A stretch of DNA of 64,000 bases, taken from the NCBI GenBank assembly GCA_933207985.1, contig OW240912.1, positions 254,094,946 through 254,158,945 of the forward strand, given 5' to 3'. Below, one piece after another: positions 1-12,320 of the stretch. The notes beneath the pieces are model-generated. The model made no database searches. It was not told the DNA's origin and saw nothing but the letters and a program-made list of their open reading frames with translations. Both the position numbers and the translations under genes were made by a program. Each line of letters opens with the position of its first letter. Position 1 is the stretch's first letter. Source of the DNA: Pelobates cultripes. Lineage: Eukaryota > Chordata > Amphibia > Anura > Pelobatidae.

Positions 1-136
1 ATCAAGGGCTTCATAAACTGAAATAAAAAACTGAATTCATTTAACTCCTAAATAGCAGAAATAGCAGAGGCATGATCTATAGATAAAAACTGTTTAATTA
101 GGCTAAAGTTGTTTTGGTAACTATAGTGTTCCTTTA
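1..136. mobile_element. End of a Kolobok-like MITE (family X), truncated by the window edge
   Basis: The last ~80 bases match the right arm of the complete element at 8474-9183: a 'gcatgatctat' block, then 'gttttggtaactatagtgt', ending CCTTTAA at 133-136. The left part lies outside the window. The TTAA end and the AGGRACACTATAG-type terminus are typical of TTAA-targeting Kolobok/T2 MITEs of frogs. Confidence 0.6.
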
Positions 137-2041
137 AGCTTTAACCAGATTTGGTGTGGTGTGGTGTGGTGAAGAAAATGATGAGGAAAAGGGAAGGCTC
201 AAATGATGCCTCCGACGGTCGGTATTGGTCCCAGGATTTCCATACATTCTGAAATTTGTGAAAGGAGCCTAAATTCCTGTTGAATATTTATTTTTCCATG
301 AATAATTTGTAAAAAAAATGTGTCAGAGGAGTATCTGGAGACTTCTAATTTTTGGCTAAACATCATGAATTTTCTCATATACCAAGTGGACTTGGTACCA
401 GAATTGTATACCTTGTATGAATTAATTATACAAAGCGCTTTAAGACACTCTTTTTTCAAGAATATGTGGTATTCTCCTAAAGCAAAATATAATGGTCCCT
501 TTACTTTACCATTTATACACTTAAATGTGAAAACTTTAAGACTTCCTGACTGAATAGGCTATCATAACTTTGGTTATTCCCTTCCAATTTGCCGGTCCAG
601 GGGTTAGACTGGACTGCGGGCCATGAATTTGTTTAATCCCATTAACCACCGCTCTGTGAAAAATCAAAAGGGGTCACAAACTGGTAACCTGTCTCGGTTT
701 CCGTGGGATCTTAATCCTTATCTACAGAAATATAGTTCAATCATGGCCCCTCTGGCCACTGTACCAAGAGGATAATTAGTTGTACCTCACTAATGTGATA
801 TGCCATTGTTCTATTTCTCTTATACTGAGGTAACTTTACGCAGACGTAGCCCTTCAGCTGCATAGTGCTCTATTCATTGGCTTCCATCCAACACATGCTA
901 TATTAAAGACAATTAGATATCACATTATTTCACTGTAGTGGATACTTTTGGCCTCAAATTTTAAATTCACTTTAAATTTCTGACAATTCTAACTTTACAA
1001 ATAACCTTGAGAATGTTTTTGAAATGTGAAGGTGGCAAGGTGGGAATTATTTAGCTAATGCAAAATCGAACTGATGCATATAATTTTTTTGATGCACTAT
1101 TAAAGTGTTTATATTATGATGGTTCCCAAGGTCGACCTACTTAGGAGATTAATCCCCCTGGCAATAAAAAGGTTAAAAGTGATAGAATAAAAAAGCCAGG
1201 AGTGCCTTTACTATATTTTCCTGTATAAACTAAATTCTGCCTCTGCCTTCTTGACAGCATCTCAAGAATATTGTAGTATATTATACTCTGGCCTCAAAAT
1301 GCCCATGGGCATCAGCTACAGAGAGACCTTTTTTTGAATTTTGTAAAAAAAAAAAAAATGTTCTACAGAATAATAAGATTACTAGAATTACAAAACCTAT
1401 CCATGTCGGTGCACATCGTATTATTATTCATCTGATATCTGTCAGACCTCAATTACCTTTTTTTTTTTTTTAAAGAAAGTGTATGTACTTGCAGTGGATA
1501 GGGAAAAGTGTGAAGGACAGAACATGTATTTTATTCTTCAGTTTAATATTTAAAGATATTTGGTGTATAAAATTTCTCATCATTCTTTGGGCTTTCTGTT
1601 CAATTTATAACACAAACAGCACCTATTTGCAGAAGGTGAAGCTGAGACATGGTGGTGCTCATTGAAATAACCTATTGTCTTTGGAAGTAAGTCCTCATTA
1701 CAAAATAAATGTTATCTCCCGCGCTCTTTATCTATTAGAATGTGTTTGTCAGGGTGTCTTCATCACATGTCTCTCAGAATAGAAATGTAATCGTTACCTC
1801 CCTCTGCCAGAGAGTGCACCTGCTTTTCTTTGTAGATTGGTAAGCAATTATGTATTATCATGCAGAGCAAGTTTTGATCTTTTCAAATGAGCTCCAATTC
1901 ATACCTAATTCAAGGCAATTCAGAGGGAAATTTTGTGAATTCCCTCTGGATTTTTGCAACAAATTGCTTCAAATGTTTCCTTGTTGGCATTTTCCCCTTT
2001 GCTAATAGGGTCTACTATTTTATGCTGATAATCTGATATTG
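137..2041. other. AT-rich intron, no feature recognised
   Basis: No exon-like open frame with splice sites and no repeat I can name. Short A and T runs occur near 1343 and 1460. Confidence 0.5.
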
Positions 2042-2120
2042 TTAAAGAGACACTATAGGTACCCAGACCACTTCATCTCATTGACGTGTACTGGGTGCAG
2101 TGTCCCTGTACCCTTAACCC

Positions 2121-2276
2121 TGTTTCACAGAGTTAGATTAACATTGCCTCTAGTGGCTGTCTAGTAGACAGCCACTAGAGGCGCTTCCTGCTGTTTCACA
2201 GAGTTAGATTAACATTGCCTCTAGTGACTGTCTACCAGACAGCCACTAGAGGCGCTTGCTGCTGTTTCACAGAGTT
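2121..2276. repeat. 71-bp tandem repeat, about 2.2 copies, each able to form a hairpin
   Basis: TGTTTCACAGAGTTAGA recurs at 2121, 2192 and 2263, a constant period of 71. Each full unit carries a self-complementary block, GCCTCTAGTGGCTGTC then GACAGCCACTAGAGGC. The same 'ctctagtggctgtc' hairpin recurs in other T2-like elements of the window (18.6, 27.07, 31.75 and 49.5 kb). Confidence 0.85.
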
Positions 2277-2335
2277 AGACACAGTGAAACTTGGCTGGAC
2301 AAAACCCCATAGGAAAGTACTGAATGCTTTCCTTG

Positions 2336-2460
2336 CATAGTTATAGTTACATGGTACATAATTACATAGCTACAAAGTTACATAGCTGAATAGAGACATG
2401 CGTCCATGAAGTTCAGCCTTTCTCACACCTTGTGTTGCTATTGATTCAAAAGAAGGCAAT
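2336..2460 (-). mobile_element. CR1 LINE 3' end fragment (antisense)
   Basis: Begins with repeats of the type 'catagttacatag', the complement of the CTATG-rich 3' terminus of CR1 elements. It continues with the block 'gagacatgcgtccatgaag', which I know as a common frog CR1 3' UTR segment. It sits inside the T2-like MITE. Confidence 0.6.
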
Positions 2461-2497
2461 ACATCTTTGTTTTCCTAACATTATAGTGTTCATTTAA

Positions 2498-5400
2498 CTA
2501 TTTTACTTTGGGTATGTTCCACACAGCTAAAACTCTAATTCTAACTAAACTTGTTAACTATTTGACGACTTGCAATCATGGCCACCTGCATGTTTTCATT
2601 TTTTAGCTTCTATTCACTCCTGACCATTTTTATTTCAAATTTACATGATGCTGATATCTACCACCCCACTGGCACAACTTGTTCCTATTTCTGGACCATT
2701 TTTATGCCTGTTCTCTCATGTTCTAATACATCTGTCCTCATATTGGAAAACATTAACTTACTGAATTATAACACATTAATGTCTGAGTCACCTAGTCTCC
2801 TTGCCCTCATTTAACAAACATCATCTTCTAAATCTCCCTTACCACTGGTACTTTCCCATCTCCTACAAACATGCGCTCTTGGCATTTTTGCTTCCTCTCC
2901 AGGCAGCTACCATCCTATGGTGGAGGGGTTATCAAGGCAAAACGTGGTATTCCAGTGGGAAGAGCTAGACAATACTAATCACTATGGAGACCAGTAGAAT
3001 GTCTCTCAACACTTAGCTATATCTCTGCTTTTGGGTTCTTCATGGTTCCGTTCAATGACCCTCACTTTTCACCATCTACACATTCTCTCTGGGCAAACTG
3101 ATGGTCCCATTGAATTTCAATATCATCTGTACGCTCACACCACTCTTACCTCTCTTGCACTGACCTGTCCTGTCACCCTCTGTATTATTTTGAGATGATT
3201 ACTGTCATTCCAAAATACCTTCCTGGATTGTTTCCTGCTGCTTAAATTCCAGTATCTCAAAACATTATTTGTTAGTGAATCTCCTTTACCATCAGTTCTA
3301 ACTTCTGAAATCTCTCTTTAGTCGGTAATGCCACAATCTCACCAATTTGCCAAGCCTGCTACATCAGTGTTGTTATTTTTTTATTTGGCTCTCGATTTCT
3401 CATATATTCAAGAAATCCTGACTTTTTCACATTTCTACATTCCATTCATTCTTGATGCCAGATACAAAACCTTTAGAGGAAATTAAGGTACTGTGAAATT
3501 GGGACAAAAGCCATAGTTTTATTGTGTCTGCATTAAATGTACTGCACAGTGCATAAGAGGAGGATGAATAGAGCAGGCCAAAGTGGCACTGAATGTGTAA
3601 CAGTATTTCCTGTTATCTAACATGTTTACCTATCATTAAAATGGCAGGTAAAAAATGTTACTGAAAATTGTCTTGTTAGTTTGTGTGTTTGTTTTCTGCT
3701 TATATATCTAGACCTACTTACTTTCATACATGCATGAACACATATACATGCACAAAAAGACCCAAAGTTAAATGTGTTTATATTGTTGTCTATCACTACT
3801 TTATTCATGTCCCTGCTTTTATTGAGTTGACACTACAGTATAATATATCAGTGCCATTATTTTGCACTACACAACTGTTCATAAATAGCTGAGTTGCTCT
3901 AAGACATATTTTAAGATAAAAATTTGCAAGAGCGATCATCTTCTTGCAAATAGGCAGATTTATTAAATCTATTTCTGTAACGAAACTAGTTGGGCTTCGT
4001 TGCAACTATAGATTGTACCTTTCCCTCGGGTTATTTATGTTTTTTTTTTATTTGTATTTTGGATCCAGTAGAATTTCCTGTGAGCTGAAAGAGAACACTT
4101 CAAGTACCAATCCATGAATATGCTAAGAACCCCATTTCTTGCTGGTTCTCGATTTTTCCCAAGTACTGCATTTCTTAGTCTAAAGACAGATCTGTTTGGA
4201 GACTTACCAAGTACCAACAGGAAAGACTCAATGATTTATTGATGCTTTGAGTGTTTGTCTGTAAATAAAAAATGTTACATTTACATCATGGAGACCTGGA
4301 GTCTCCTTTCATTTTTAAATCTAGAAATCTATGAGTTAAAGGGAATAAAGAAATCAGTCCTAAATAAAGCAAGCAGTTCATTTTAATCTTTAAAATGCAT
4401 CATAGAAGGCTCCCTCTGGCATACCTGCTCATACTAACAATGAACACAGTGTGTAAAGGACAAATTCTGTCACACTTCAGTTGGAAAGATGGTATATATG
4501 AAATGAAAAGGCACTTCTGAGACTTAAACAGATGAGAGAAATCAAAACCCTCTGCTCTAGTTTAGCTTTGCTTTTTACCTTGGTAACACATATATCTGTG
4601 CCATTAAATATTTATTTTACTTTCTGTGGAATGAACAAAAAAAAAAGAATTTAAGGATTATGGAGTCTATACATTAAGTTGCACTGTGCTAGCTGGCTTG
4701 GTAAAAAAAATATCCAGGTCAACTGATCACTAGAGACAAGTTAATTGCAAAGTCACCTAGTGCCAGTGACTTACACTGTCCAGCTAGGTTTATGGCAGCT
4801 AGTTCTTATCCAGAAGGCATTGGCTTCAAGCCATATGGCCTAATTGAGGATGCCCTAGTTGAGATTTCAAACGAGATGCTCCTGTTCTTCTGACCCACAC
4901 AGAGAAAGCACAATGTTGCCAGTAAGCAAACGATCAAAGAAGAACTGTCATTAGTGAGATTTCTGCACGTCATTAGCTGCAAAGTGGTCCTCGACATAGA
5001 AGTGCAGAGAAGGCAAGAGTATTTTTTTTTTTGCTCGCCTCCACTTCATTACTTACTTCAGTAAATTATTCAATATCAAACTAAAAACCTCCTGCTTACA
5101 TTTTAACTGGCTTTGGAGGGTTCTAAAAATCATGTGCTATTTAAATCTGTATAGGGATTTGGGATAGTGTGCACGCAACTTTTTTTTCTTTTGTTTTGAG
5201 TTATGTATTCGGGCTGATGAATACTATAGCCATTGCTGCCACCTAAGAATAGTGGGAGTTTTGAGTGCAGGGCTTATTTTTGTGTGTTTACATTCTTCAA
5301 TATCATTTACTAGGGTTAAGGAACAAAGAACTCTTATTTCTGGAAAAGTCACAAATCTACTTTATGTAATTGGGGACCGTAAGAACTGTCAGGCAGTCAT

Positions 5401-6698
5401 GTATCTGGTTCCACATCTCTCCCAGTGTGTGTAGTAGGTAGGTAGACAGCAAACGTACCACATACTAACCTGGAGTCCTAACAGGGATCCTGATAGCAAC
5501 ATCATACTCTAACTGTGGTATGATATTACAGATTTAGACATCCTAGATAAAAAGGGCTGAAACAAGTTAACAGTCCTGGGGATATAATGATACCAAATGT
5601 GATCTGTTTTAATATAGCAATTATAGACAAAAATAATCTTTTTACTGTGAGATGTTCTGCTTTTTAGATTGATAGAATCTCATTATTTCATGACAATATT
5701 TTATGCAAATGTGCTTACATTTCCTTCTATCACATGTTACACATTACAACTTCCTGCACAAATCAATATTATAAACTCCCCAACAAATATTAAGTAAGTC
5801 AATGTGCACAAAACATCTTAAAACGTTTAATGATTTTCAAGAACAAGAAAAATATGGGATATATATATAAAATATACATTTTGCCAGACACTTCAATTAT
5901 ATTTATGATACAAAATGTCAATTATTAGCACGTAGCACAAACATAACACCAATAGCATGTAACATAAAAAGGTCACAATAAAGCTTTCCACCGATAGAAA
6001 CGAATTTATATGATAATTCTTCTGTTTTTGAAGGGTGATTTTCTAAGGAACTAATATCATAAAGGAAAGAAACTGTACACCACTGTTTAATAATTCTAAA
6101 TTGATCCAACATTGGCTCTATTACCAGCTTATTGTAATAATGTTCTACATCAGACAATACATTAGTAGAATGAACTGTCGTTCCACACATTCATTGCTCA
6201 CATCATCTGAATGAGAGAGCAGCAATGATTTTTAATAAAGGTCATGATGTACAGTACTTGTGCAAACGGAAACAGGAACTCTTATGGTAGTTTTCTTTAA
6301 ATCTATACACTGTATTTGGCTCACAAATGGACTTAAGGCTAACAACTAGAGTAGACATTAATGAAATAGTATGAGTCTATTATTAGTTAAAACATGCTAA
6401 AAACAACATTCACCTTTTTTCATATGATGGTCACTGTAACAGATCTCCTGGCACCCCGACTGATGGATGCTTCCTAGCTGATGCCAAGGACTATAAGCAC
6501 CGCACCGGACACCACAAGCACCACAGACTCCACAACCGCCGTAGCCTAACTGGAATCTCGCTGTCTTCCTTCCACCCTGTATGAACCTCTGACATCCAGG
6601 ACCATGTGGGAAAGACACATGGAGAGCGTATCAGGAACAGCTCTTAGAAGAGCTAGTGATTAGAACCCAGGGGTTATACAAAGTATAGCAATCCCCAA
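2498..6698. other. AT-rich intron, no gene recognised; tail may be retroelement-derived
   Basis: No supported exon. The last ~280 bases (about 6420-6698) are GC-richer than their surroundings and abut the LTR-like repeat, so they could be internal sequence of that element. No primer-binding site or coding motif could be confirmed. Confidence 0.4.
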
Positions 6699-7704
6699 TG
6701 TGATTATAGCAGTTCCCCTCCAATCATGAGACAAGACTACGTGATGAGGGTCAAACAGGAACAGAAGGTTTAATGGCACATATTAGATTTTTATACAGAG
6801 GCACACCCACTGGACCTGATGGAGGACAGGGACATAAGGGACGTAAACCAATCAAAACAGTAATTAACTGTATAACACTCCCACATACAGTAAACAATCC
6901 CTCCCCTCTGCCTGTGATATAATTAAGGTAGTTAATGCATTAACTTAATTATCCACAGGCAGAAAAAAACACACATTTTTATAAAGTCCCATAAGTACCC
7001 CAAAACATAACATATCCCCATAAATATTAAACATATCCCCCGATAGCCCTGATCTGGGTGAACAACATATCCAAAAATCCCCCAGATCAGAGCAGGGATT
7101 CAGGAAATTCCTGGAAGTCTCTTTTGACCGACCTCACGCATGATTTCATGCTCAAAACAGTTCCAGAGAATCTGGGCTTGCGGCCAGTCTAGTTCGGTAG
7201 TTTGCAAGCAAACAAACAAACAACTAACAAACTACCGAATGGAGTCAATAGTCTTACCCTGGAGCTTGTTCCCTTTATCCAGACGAATGATCTCACCGAA
7301 CAGTGCCCTTCTAAGTTGAATAGAAACGAATGCAGGCGATGATGAAAGTCCAGCAGTGTTCGGGAGTTTCTGTATCTGATTTTAGTTCCAGGAGATTCAT
7401 GACCAAACACCGCTGCCTGCATTCATGCAAACAAGATGGCCGCCACCTCGTGGTTGTTCATAGGAGTCGCGGCCACCCAGACAATGCGGTGAGAAACGTT
7501 CCAAGTTGTTAATAGGTGTTAACAAGCTCCAGGGTGGTCTCTGTCCGTGCGGTTGTTCGGTAAATGAACCATATAGTACCAATTGCACAAATAGAGCCTG
7601 TTTAAAGTATATTAACCAGTTCTATTGCAGGGGCCATAGTCACAGGATAAAAGGCTGGCCATTAGTCCTTTCCAAAAACCAGTGGCGAAGTTGCTTTCGT
7701 CACA
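6699..7704 (-). mobile_element. LTR-like repeat, family F, full-length copy
   Basis: Read on the minus strand it starts TGTGACGAA near 7704 and ends ...ACA near 6699. Two other loci support it as a dispersed LTR. 54308-54537 (+) matches its first ~230 bases, sharing 'CTATGGCCCCT', 'GTGCAATTGG' and 'GGAGCTTGTT' in the same order. 31942-32821 (-) matches its other part, sharing 'agccctgatctg' and 'agttccagag...ggccagtc'. The TG...CA ends and ~1 kb length fit an LTR. No clear 5-bp target duplication was found, so the boundaries are approximate and the superfamily is unknown. Confidence 0.6.
7193..7239. repeat. 12-bp perfect inverted repeat inside the LTR
   Basis: TTCGGTAGTTTG at 7193-7204 pairs with CAAACTACCGAA at 7228-7239 across a 23-base AAAC-rich loop. 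Confidence 0.75.
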
Positions 7705-8473
7705 GTCACTAGTAATAGTTATCCATACTATGAATTCTATAATTGATATATCTATATCTAGGAGCTTAAATTTGTGTTATTGTTAAACTAATATAACATT
7801 TAGTGATTCGGCACAATAAAAAATCAAATTACCACTACACATTTTTTTAGAGGTTGGTTTTCCAAAATAAATGGTATTTGAGGTCTTTCAATCAACACAT
7901 TTGTTCCTTGTGAAACAACATGTAAATCAAAATGTACACTAACAAAGCAGACACACAAGGCAAGCTAATACACTAATGGGAATCTGGTTACCAGTTTATT
8001 TTTGATCTAGAATGGATTTTGCACTGCTAAAAACAATAACAGCATATCAGTTGGATCTTTTATGACAGCTGCCCAGATAAATTAAGCAGAAAATGTTAAT
8101 ATCTACACACCCAAAAAGAAGGCCAAACCAGAGTCTTGCAATGTCATCATTGCCTGGAGGAGAAAGGAAAAAGTAAATATTTCTACTAATCATGTTGCTC
8201 CTTGACAGTAGACTACTACTGAGAATGGCCCTGAAGGTTAAGAGATGCTTAGGGCACTAGTATCACGTAGTACATATCAATGATGAGTAAGAGTAATGTC
8301 AGACAACTCTGCAGATTCCTACAGGGACAATATCATTTAGAAGATAAATCAAAGAAGAAAGACTACAATGCTACATGCTATCACCATAACATTCAATGAA
8401 AGGCTTCAACACATTATATGTAAATTTGGACAATTAAAAGAAGAGGGTAAACTAGGTTAAAGCTTTCGAATAG
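7705..8473. other. Intron, nothing recognised
   Basis: AT-rich and non-coding; no repeat family identified. Confidence 0.4.
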
Positions 8474-9183
8474 ATTAAGAGGGATACTATAGTCACCAAA
8501 ACAACTTTAGCCTAACAAAGCAGTTTTGCTATAAAGATTATGTCCCTGCAGTGTCACTGCTTAATTCTTTGTCATTTAGCTGTTAAATCACTTTGTTTAT
8601 ACAGCCCTAGTCACATCACTGCATGTGACTTACACAGCCTTCCTAAACACTTCCTGTAAATAGTCATCTAATATTTTTTTATTATTATTATTATTACCAT
8701 TTATATAGCACCAACAGATTCCGTAACGCTTTACAATATTATAAGAGGGGGGATTTAACTATAAATAGGACAATTACAAGAAAACTTACAGGAACGATAG
8801 GTTGAAGAGGACCCTGCTCAAACGAGCTTAGAGTTTATACTTAATTTATTGCAAATTCAGTTTAATTTAGAATGTCTTAACTCCAGCTCTTTTAGCTTGC
8901 TAGACCCTGCAGGAGCCTCCTTTATGTAATTAAAGTTCAACTTACAGAGCAGGATATACAAATTTCTAACCTAAAATACATCTGATTGACAATGAAACCA
9001 TTTTTTTTTCATGCAGGATGTGTAAGTCACAGGGAAAATGTGGCTATGGCTAGATAAACTGAACCAAAAGTGATTTAATTATTAACGGCTGTGAATTGAG
9101 CAGTAAAACTTCATAGGCATGATCTATGTACAAAAACTGCTGCATTAAGCTCAAGTTATTTTGGTGACTATCGTGTCCTTTAA
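8474..9183. mobile_element. Complete Kolobok-like MITE, family X
   Basis: TTAA-flanked ends with long terminal inverted repeats. The left end reads TTAAGAGGGATACTATAGTC. The complement of the right end reads TTAAAGGACACGATAGTCACC. Both then continue into 'CAAAA.AACTT.AGC'. An L2-type tail (8671-8840) is inserted in the interior. Related copies lie at 1-136 and 23395-24190. Confidence 0.75.
8671..8840 (-). mobile_element. L2-clade LINE/SINE 3' tail (antisense)
   Basis: Starts with (ATT)n and contains the complement of 'ggcgctatataaat' and 'ttgtaaagcg..acggaatctg'. It matches 36329-36490 almost base for base on the opposite strand. This core followed by short tandem repeats is typical of L2-clade 3' ends in fish and frogs. 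Confidence 0.65.
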
Positions 9184-10648
9184 ATCATGCTGAAGGAGGA
9201 AACATTTGAATGAAAATTGCTAGAACAACATTTCAACAATTATGTTTGAAGACTGGTGGTAAAGTGACTTGTTTTACTTTTAAAACAAGTAGTAGATGAG
9301 TGGGGATATACACTAAAATTGGGATTTGGCAAAATTAAGCATCTTTATCCTTGTTATCTCACGATGGATTAGGTATATAAGACACAGGGGTTTGTCCATG
9401 TACCCACTTGTAGCAGAAAAAGATTATTACAGGTACATTGAAGTAATACTAATTATAATCGAGGGGTAGCTATGAGTTGATTAGATAAAAAAGATCACGA
9501 AATACTATGTAACTTTCAGAAACACCATCCAAATATTGTGCATCTTTTGTATCCTCAAAACAAACCCAGTTCATTAAGACATTGATCATGCAAGGTGTCA
9601 AAAGTATTTAACTCCACTTCTACCAAGAGGTGTGTTAGGTTTGTGGATCACTATTCTAAATGGCTTCCTTCGTCGATGCCTGTGTTTGATTTATATATCG
9701 GACATGCACTGCAGTAAATTGAATTCACCTGTATATTTGTTTGTAATCATTAATTAAATGAACTAGTATTATATTTATCAGACAGGACTTGACATTCAGG
9801 AGATAGTTATACAGCCGGCATCCTGTTTAAAAACATGCATTTTCAATGGTGTGTATTTGAAATTTGGCAACGTGCTCAGATATTGTTTTTAGAATGGAAT
9901 TGTTTAGATTAGGGTTTGTTTTATTTAAAATAAAGTATAGCCAATAATGTTTTGTGTACAGGACCTACAAAGATACATATGTATGTATACTTTGGCATTG
10001 TAGCTTTGCTGTGTTCATCAGCTTAACACTGTTCAATAGCAGTCAAAGTTTCAGCAGCAGTCAGAGATAAAATGCAATTTTATTTTACTTTTACATCATT
10101 AAATAGGTCACAATATTTTGTTTTTAATCATTTGCATTTTATCTCGTTTTATTTAATAACAGATATTCATTGCTGCATTTCAGAAATAATCTCTAATTGA
10201 TCTACACCACATTATTAGATATTACAGGGAGTTCCCAGGCATTATTACAATCTACTCAGTGTACATGAATTCTGTTGCTTATACCTACATATACATTGAA
10301 ATATAATTTGCTATTAAAGGGACAATAATATCATAGAGAAAGCCATCCCTCACCTGTCTGTACATGTTGATGCCATACCTAACCCTAGCCAAATATTTCT
10401 GGAAGAGATTGAGATTGAATTGAATTGAATGAAATAACATAAATGTAGATATTTAACACATGCATGACTATGTAATAAATTTAAAAAAAGTTAATAATTA
10501 AAAAATAAAAAAAATAGCTCTTTAGCTCTTTGTCACGCTAATACAAGCCATACAAAGTAACTGTTTGCACAGTGGTTTTATTAATATTTTCATGAATTAG
10601 CTATTGTCATGTGTTGAACTACATATACCATCAACCCCTACTGGGAAC
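9184..10648. other. AT-rich intron, nothing recognised
   Basis: No open frame with plausible splice sites and no named repeat; the local composition is strongly A+T. Confidence 0.4.
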
Positions 10649-10730
10649 TCCTATTATTATTTATTTATTTTATTATTGATATAGCGCCACCAGATTCCGT
10701 AGCGCTGTACAATCTGATGGCGCTATTAAG
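10649..10730 (-). mobile_element. L2-type tail fragment with a local palindrome
   Basis: (ATTT)n followed by 'atagcgccaccagatt', the complement of the L2-tail core. Its right half, 'aatctgatggcgctat', is nearly its inverse, so the ~46 bases from 10681 can fold back on themselves. Confidence 0.55.
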
Positions 10731-10756
10731 AAAACTCATCATTGAACTTCTGGCCT

Positions 10757-11036
10757 TTAAAGAGACACTCCCCACATAACTTCATCTCAATTAAGGTGTT
10801 ATGTGGATTGAAGTACCTGGCGAAGTCTCACCTTACTGAGTTTTTGAATGGTTTAAAATTAAAGTTCTGTTTCCAGACATTTGTCACTCCACCCCCAGGA
10901 ACCTGTTTCTTCTCCTTGGCCTCTTGGCTAATGTAAGTGTATTGGGTTGGGTGGCCAGTGATACGGTGCCCATTGTGAGTAATTATACATACACTTTACG
11001 TACATAAGTTAAGTACTGTACAGTACTGTTCCTTTA
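10757..11036. mobile_element. T2/Kolobok-like MITE upstream of the exon
   Basis: Left end TTAAAGAGACACTCC. The right end '...GTTCCTTTAG' has a mutated TTAA. Contains the arm pair 'acataacttcatctcaatta' / 'aggtgttatgt'. It ends about 350 bases before the exon. Confidence 0.55.
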
Positions 11037-11384
11037 GATGAACGTTTACATTTTGCAATTAAAAACAAAAAAGTTATCTGCGCACTATTACATATCCCTA
11101 TGCACATTTAAATAACTTTAGTCTTTTTAGTATTACTCCAATGGCCATTAAAGTGAGCGCAGGGCTTAATGTTTGTAATTACATTTTGCAAGCAGGACTC
11201 TTTTTACATTAGATTTTCTGTCGCACTGTTTATAATCGTTGTTAAGTACTGTATGAAGTGTTGCATCATTTGTTGTTTTTTGGCACTATAAAAGATACCT
11301 ATCAATGATAACTGTGTTTTAGACTTTGTTTTGGGTTTCCGTATGTCCATATTTATTTTTATTTGCTTTCTCCCTTTTCTGCAG

Positions 11385-11531
11385 GCATTTCGAGCAGAAA
11401 TAGCACCAATAAAAAACAATGTGAACCAAGTAAATGATCTTGCTCATCAGTTTGCTGCCACAGATATTCATTTGTCTCCATACAATTTCAGTTGTTTGGA
11501 AGAATTAAACACAAGGTGGAAACTTTTGCAG
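11385..11531 (+). CDS. utrn: Dystrophin-family exon (49 codons), probably utrophin
   Basis: A single internal exon, phase 0 at both ends. The acceptor is a pyrimidine-rich tract ending CTGCAG at 11384, and the donor GTAAAT starts at 11532. The 49 residues run from AFRAEIAPIK to LNTRWKLLQ. They contain the family hallmarks VNDLA, LSPYN and LEELNTRWKLLQ from the end of the last spectrin-like repeat of the rod, just before the WW/cysteine-rich region. In dystrophin this segment is exon 60, also exactly 147 bp and 49 codons, so the exon structure is conserved. Dystrophin and utrophin are subsarcolemmal actin-to-dystroglycan linkers. The residues diverge from the very conserved vertebrate dystrophin version (for example HQFAATDIH where dystrophin has RQLTTLGIQ), which is why I favour utrophin. 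This is inference, as no alignment was run. No flanking exons were found in the window. Confidence 0.88.
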
Positions 11532-11995
11532 GTAAATTTAAAATGCATTGTAGTTTGTTCACAAGCTGTGAAATTATTCATTTGTTTATTTTTGCTATGG
11601 CCTTCAAGTTTACTTATTCAAAAAGTCCATTATTTATTAAGCTTACTAGTTTATTTATCAGTGCCAGTTCCCCTGCTGTATATTCCGGTTACCCTTTACT
11701 GATGCATTAACTGGTAACATTCTTCATCCACATCTTGCCATTTCATACCAGTGACTGAAGGGTACAATCATCTTCTTGCCTATGTCATCTCAATGCACAT
11801 GCACTCAAATATTTTTAAAGGATCTAGTGATCTTACAGGATCTTCCTTAGAGCCTCTTTTTGTATATGAGCACTTGCTATTTCACTGCTCTGAAATGATA
11901 CTCCTGGAGAATAATAAAAACTGAGAAGGGCACAGAAAATTAGCCATATCATGAAATTTGGGATGCATTGCAAGATAGGAACAATTGATCTATGT
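11532..11995. other. Start of the downstream intron, nothing recognised
   Basis: Begins with the GT donor of the exon. No repeat or exon seen. Confidence 0.5.
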
Positions 11996-12088
11996 CAAGG
12001 TTAGGCAACCTTACAGCCATAATGTTGATAAAGCATCAGTTGTGATGTAATGCTCAGCATCTGGAGTGCCAAAGGTTGCCTACCCCTG
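11996..12088. mobile_element. Small hAT-like MITE, degraded
   Basis: Ends resemble the MITE at 16357-16492: 'ggttaggcaacctt' on the left and 'ggagtgccaaaggttgcctacccctg' on the right. No convincing 8-bp target duplication remains, so this is an older copy. Confidence 0.5.
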
Positions 12089-12179
12089 GTCTTGCCGATA
12101 CATAAATTACTTGGGAAGACCTGATTTTGTGTGTCCTTTATAGCCCTTTACCAAATATAGTGATCTCTACACATACTGG

Positions 12180-12320
12180 GTTCAAACCATTTCACTTGCC
12201 AACTAGCCAAAGGCAAAAGCTCATCACTGACTAGTAGAAATTCACCCCAGGTGAGTGTGCCATGGACCCTCAAGGCTTGCATTGTCTAGTACTGTAAAAC
12301 TTTACATTTTGGTCCTGGCC
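12180..12320. repeat. Dispersed repeat of unknown class, copy 1
   Basis: 'agtagaaattcacc...ggtgagtgtgcca...ggcttgcattg' is closely matched at 58476-58540 ('agtagaaattcacc...ggcgagtgtgcca...ggcttgcagtg'). No terminal repeats were identified. Confidence 0.5.

Larger units (their letters stand above)
2042..2497. mobile_element. T2/Kolobok-like MITE with TTAA ends
   Basis: Starts TTAAAGAGACACTATAGG and ends with the imperfect complement (...ACTATAGTG-like...CATTTAA). The terminal inverted repeats and TTAA target sites fit the T2 MITE group (Kolobok superfamily) of Xenopus. The interior holds a 71-bp tandem duplication (2121-2276) and an antisense CR1 tail (2336-2460), so it is a composite. Confidence 0.7.

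Noticed and set aside
6397..6618. 73-codon Cys/Gly-rich frame on the minus strand
   Set aside because: Short, next to an LTR, no family motif and no splice context.
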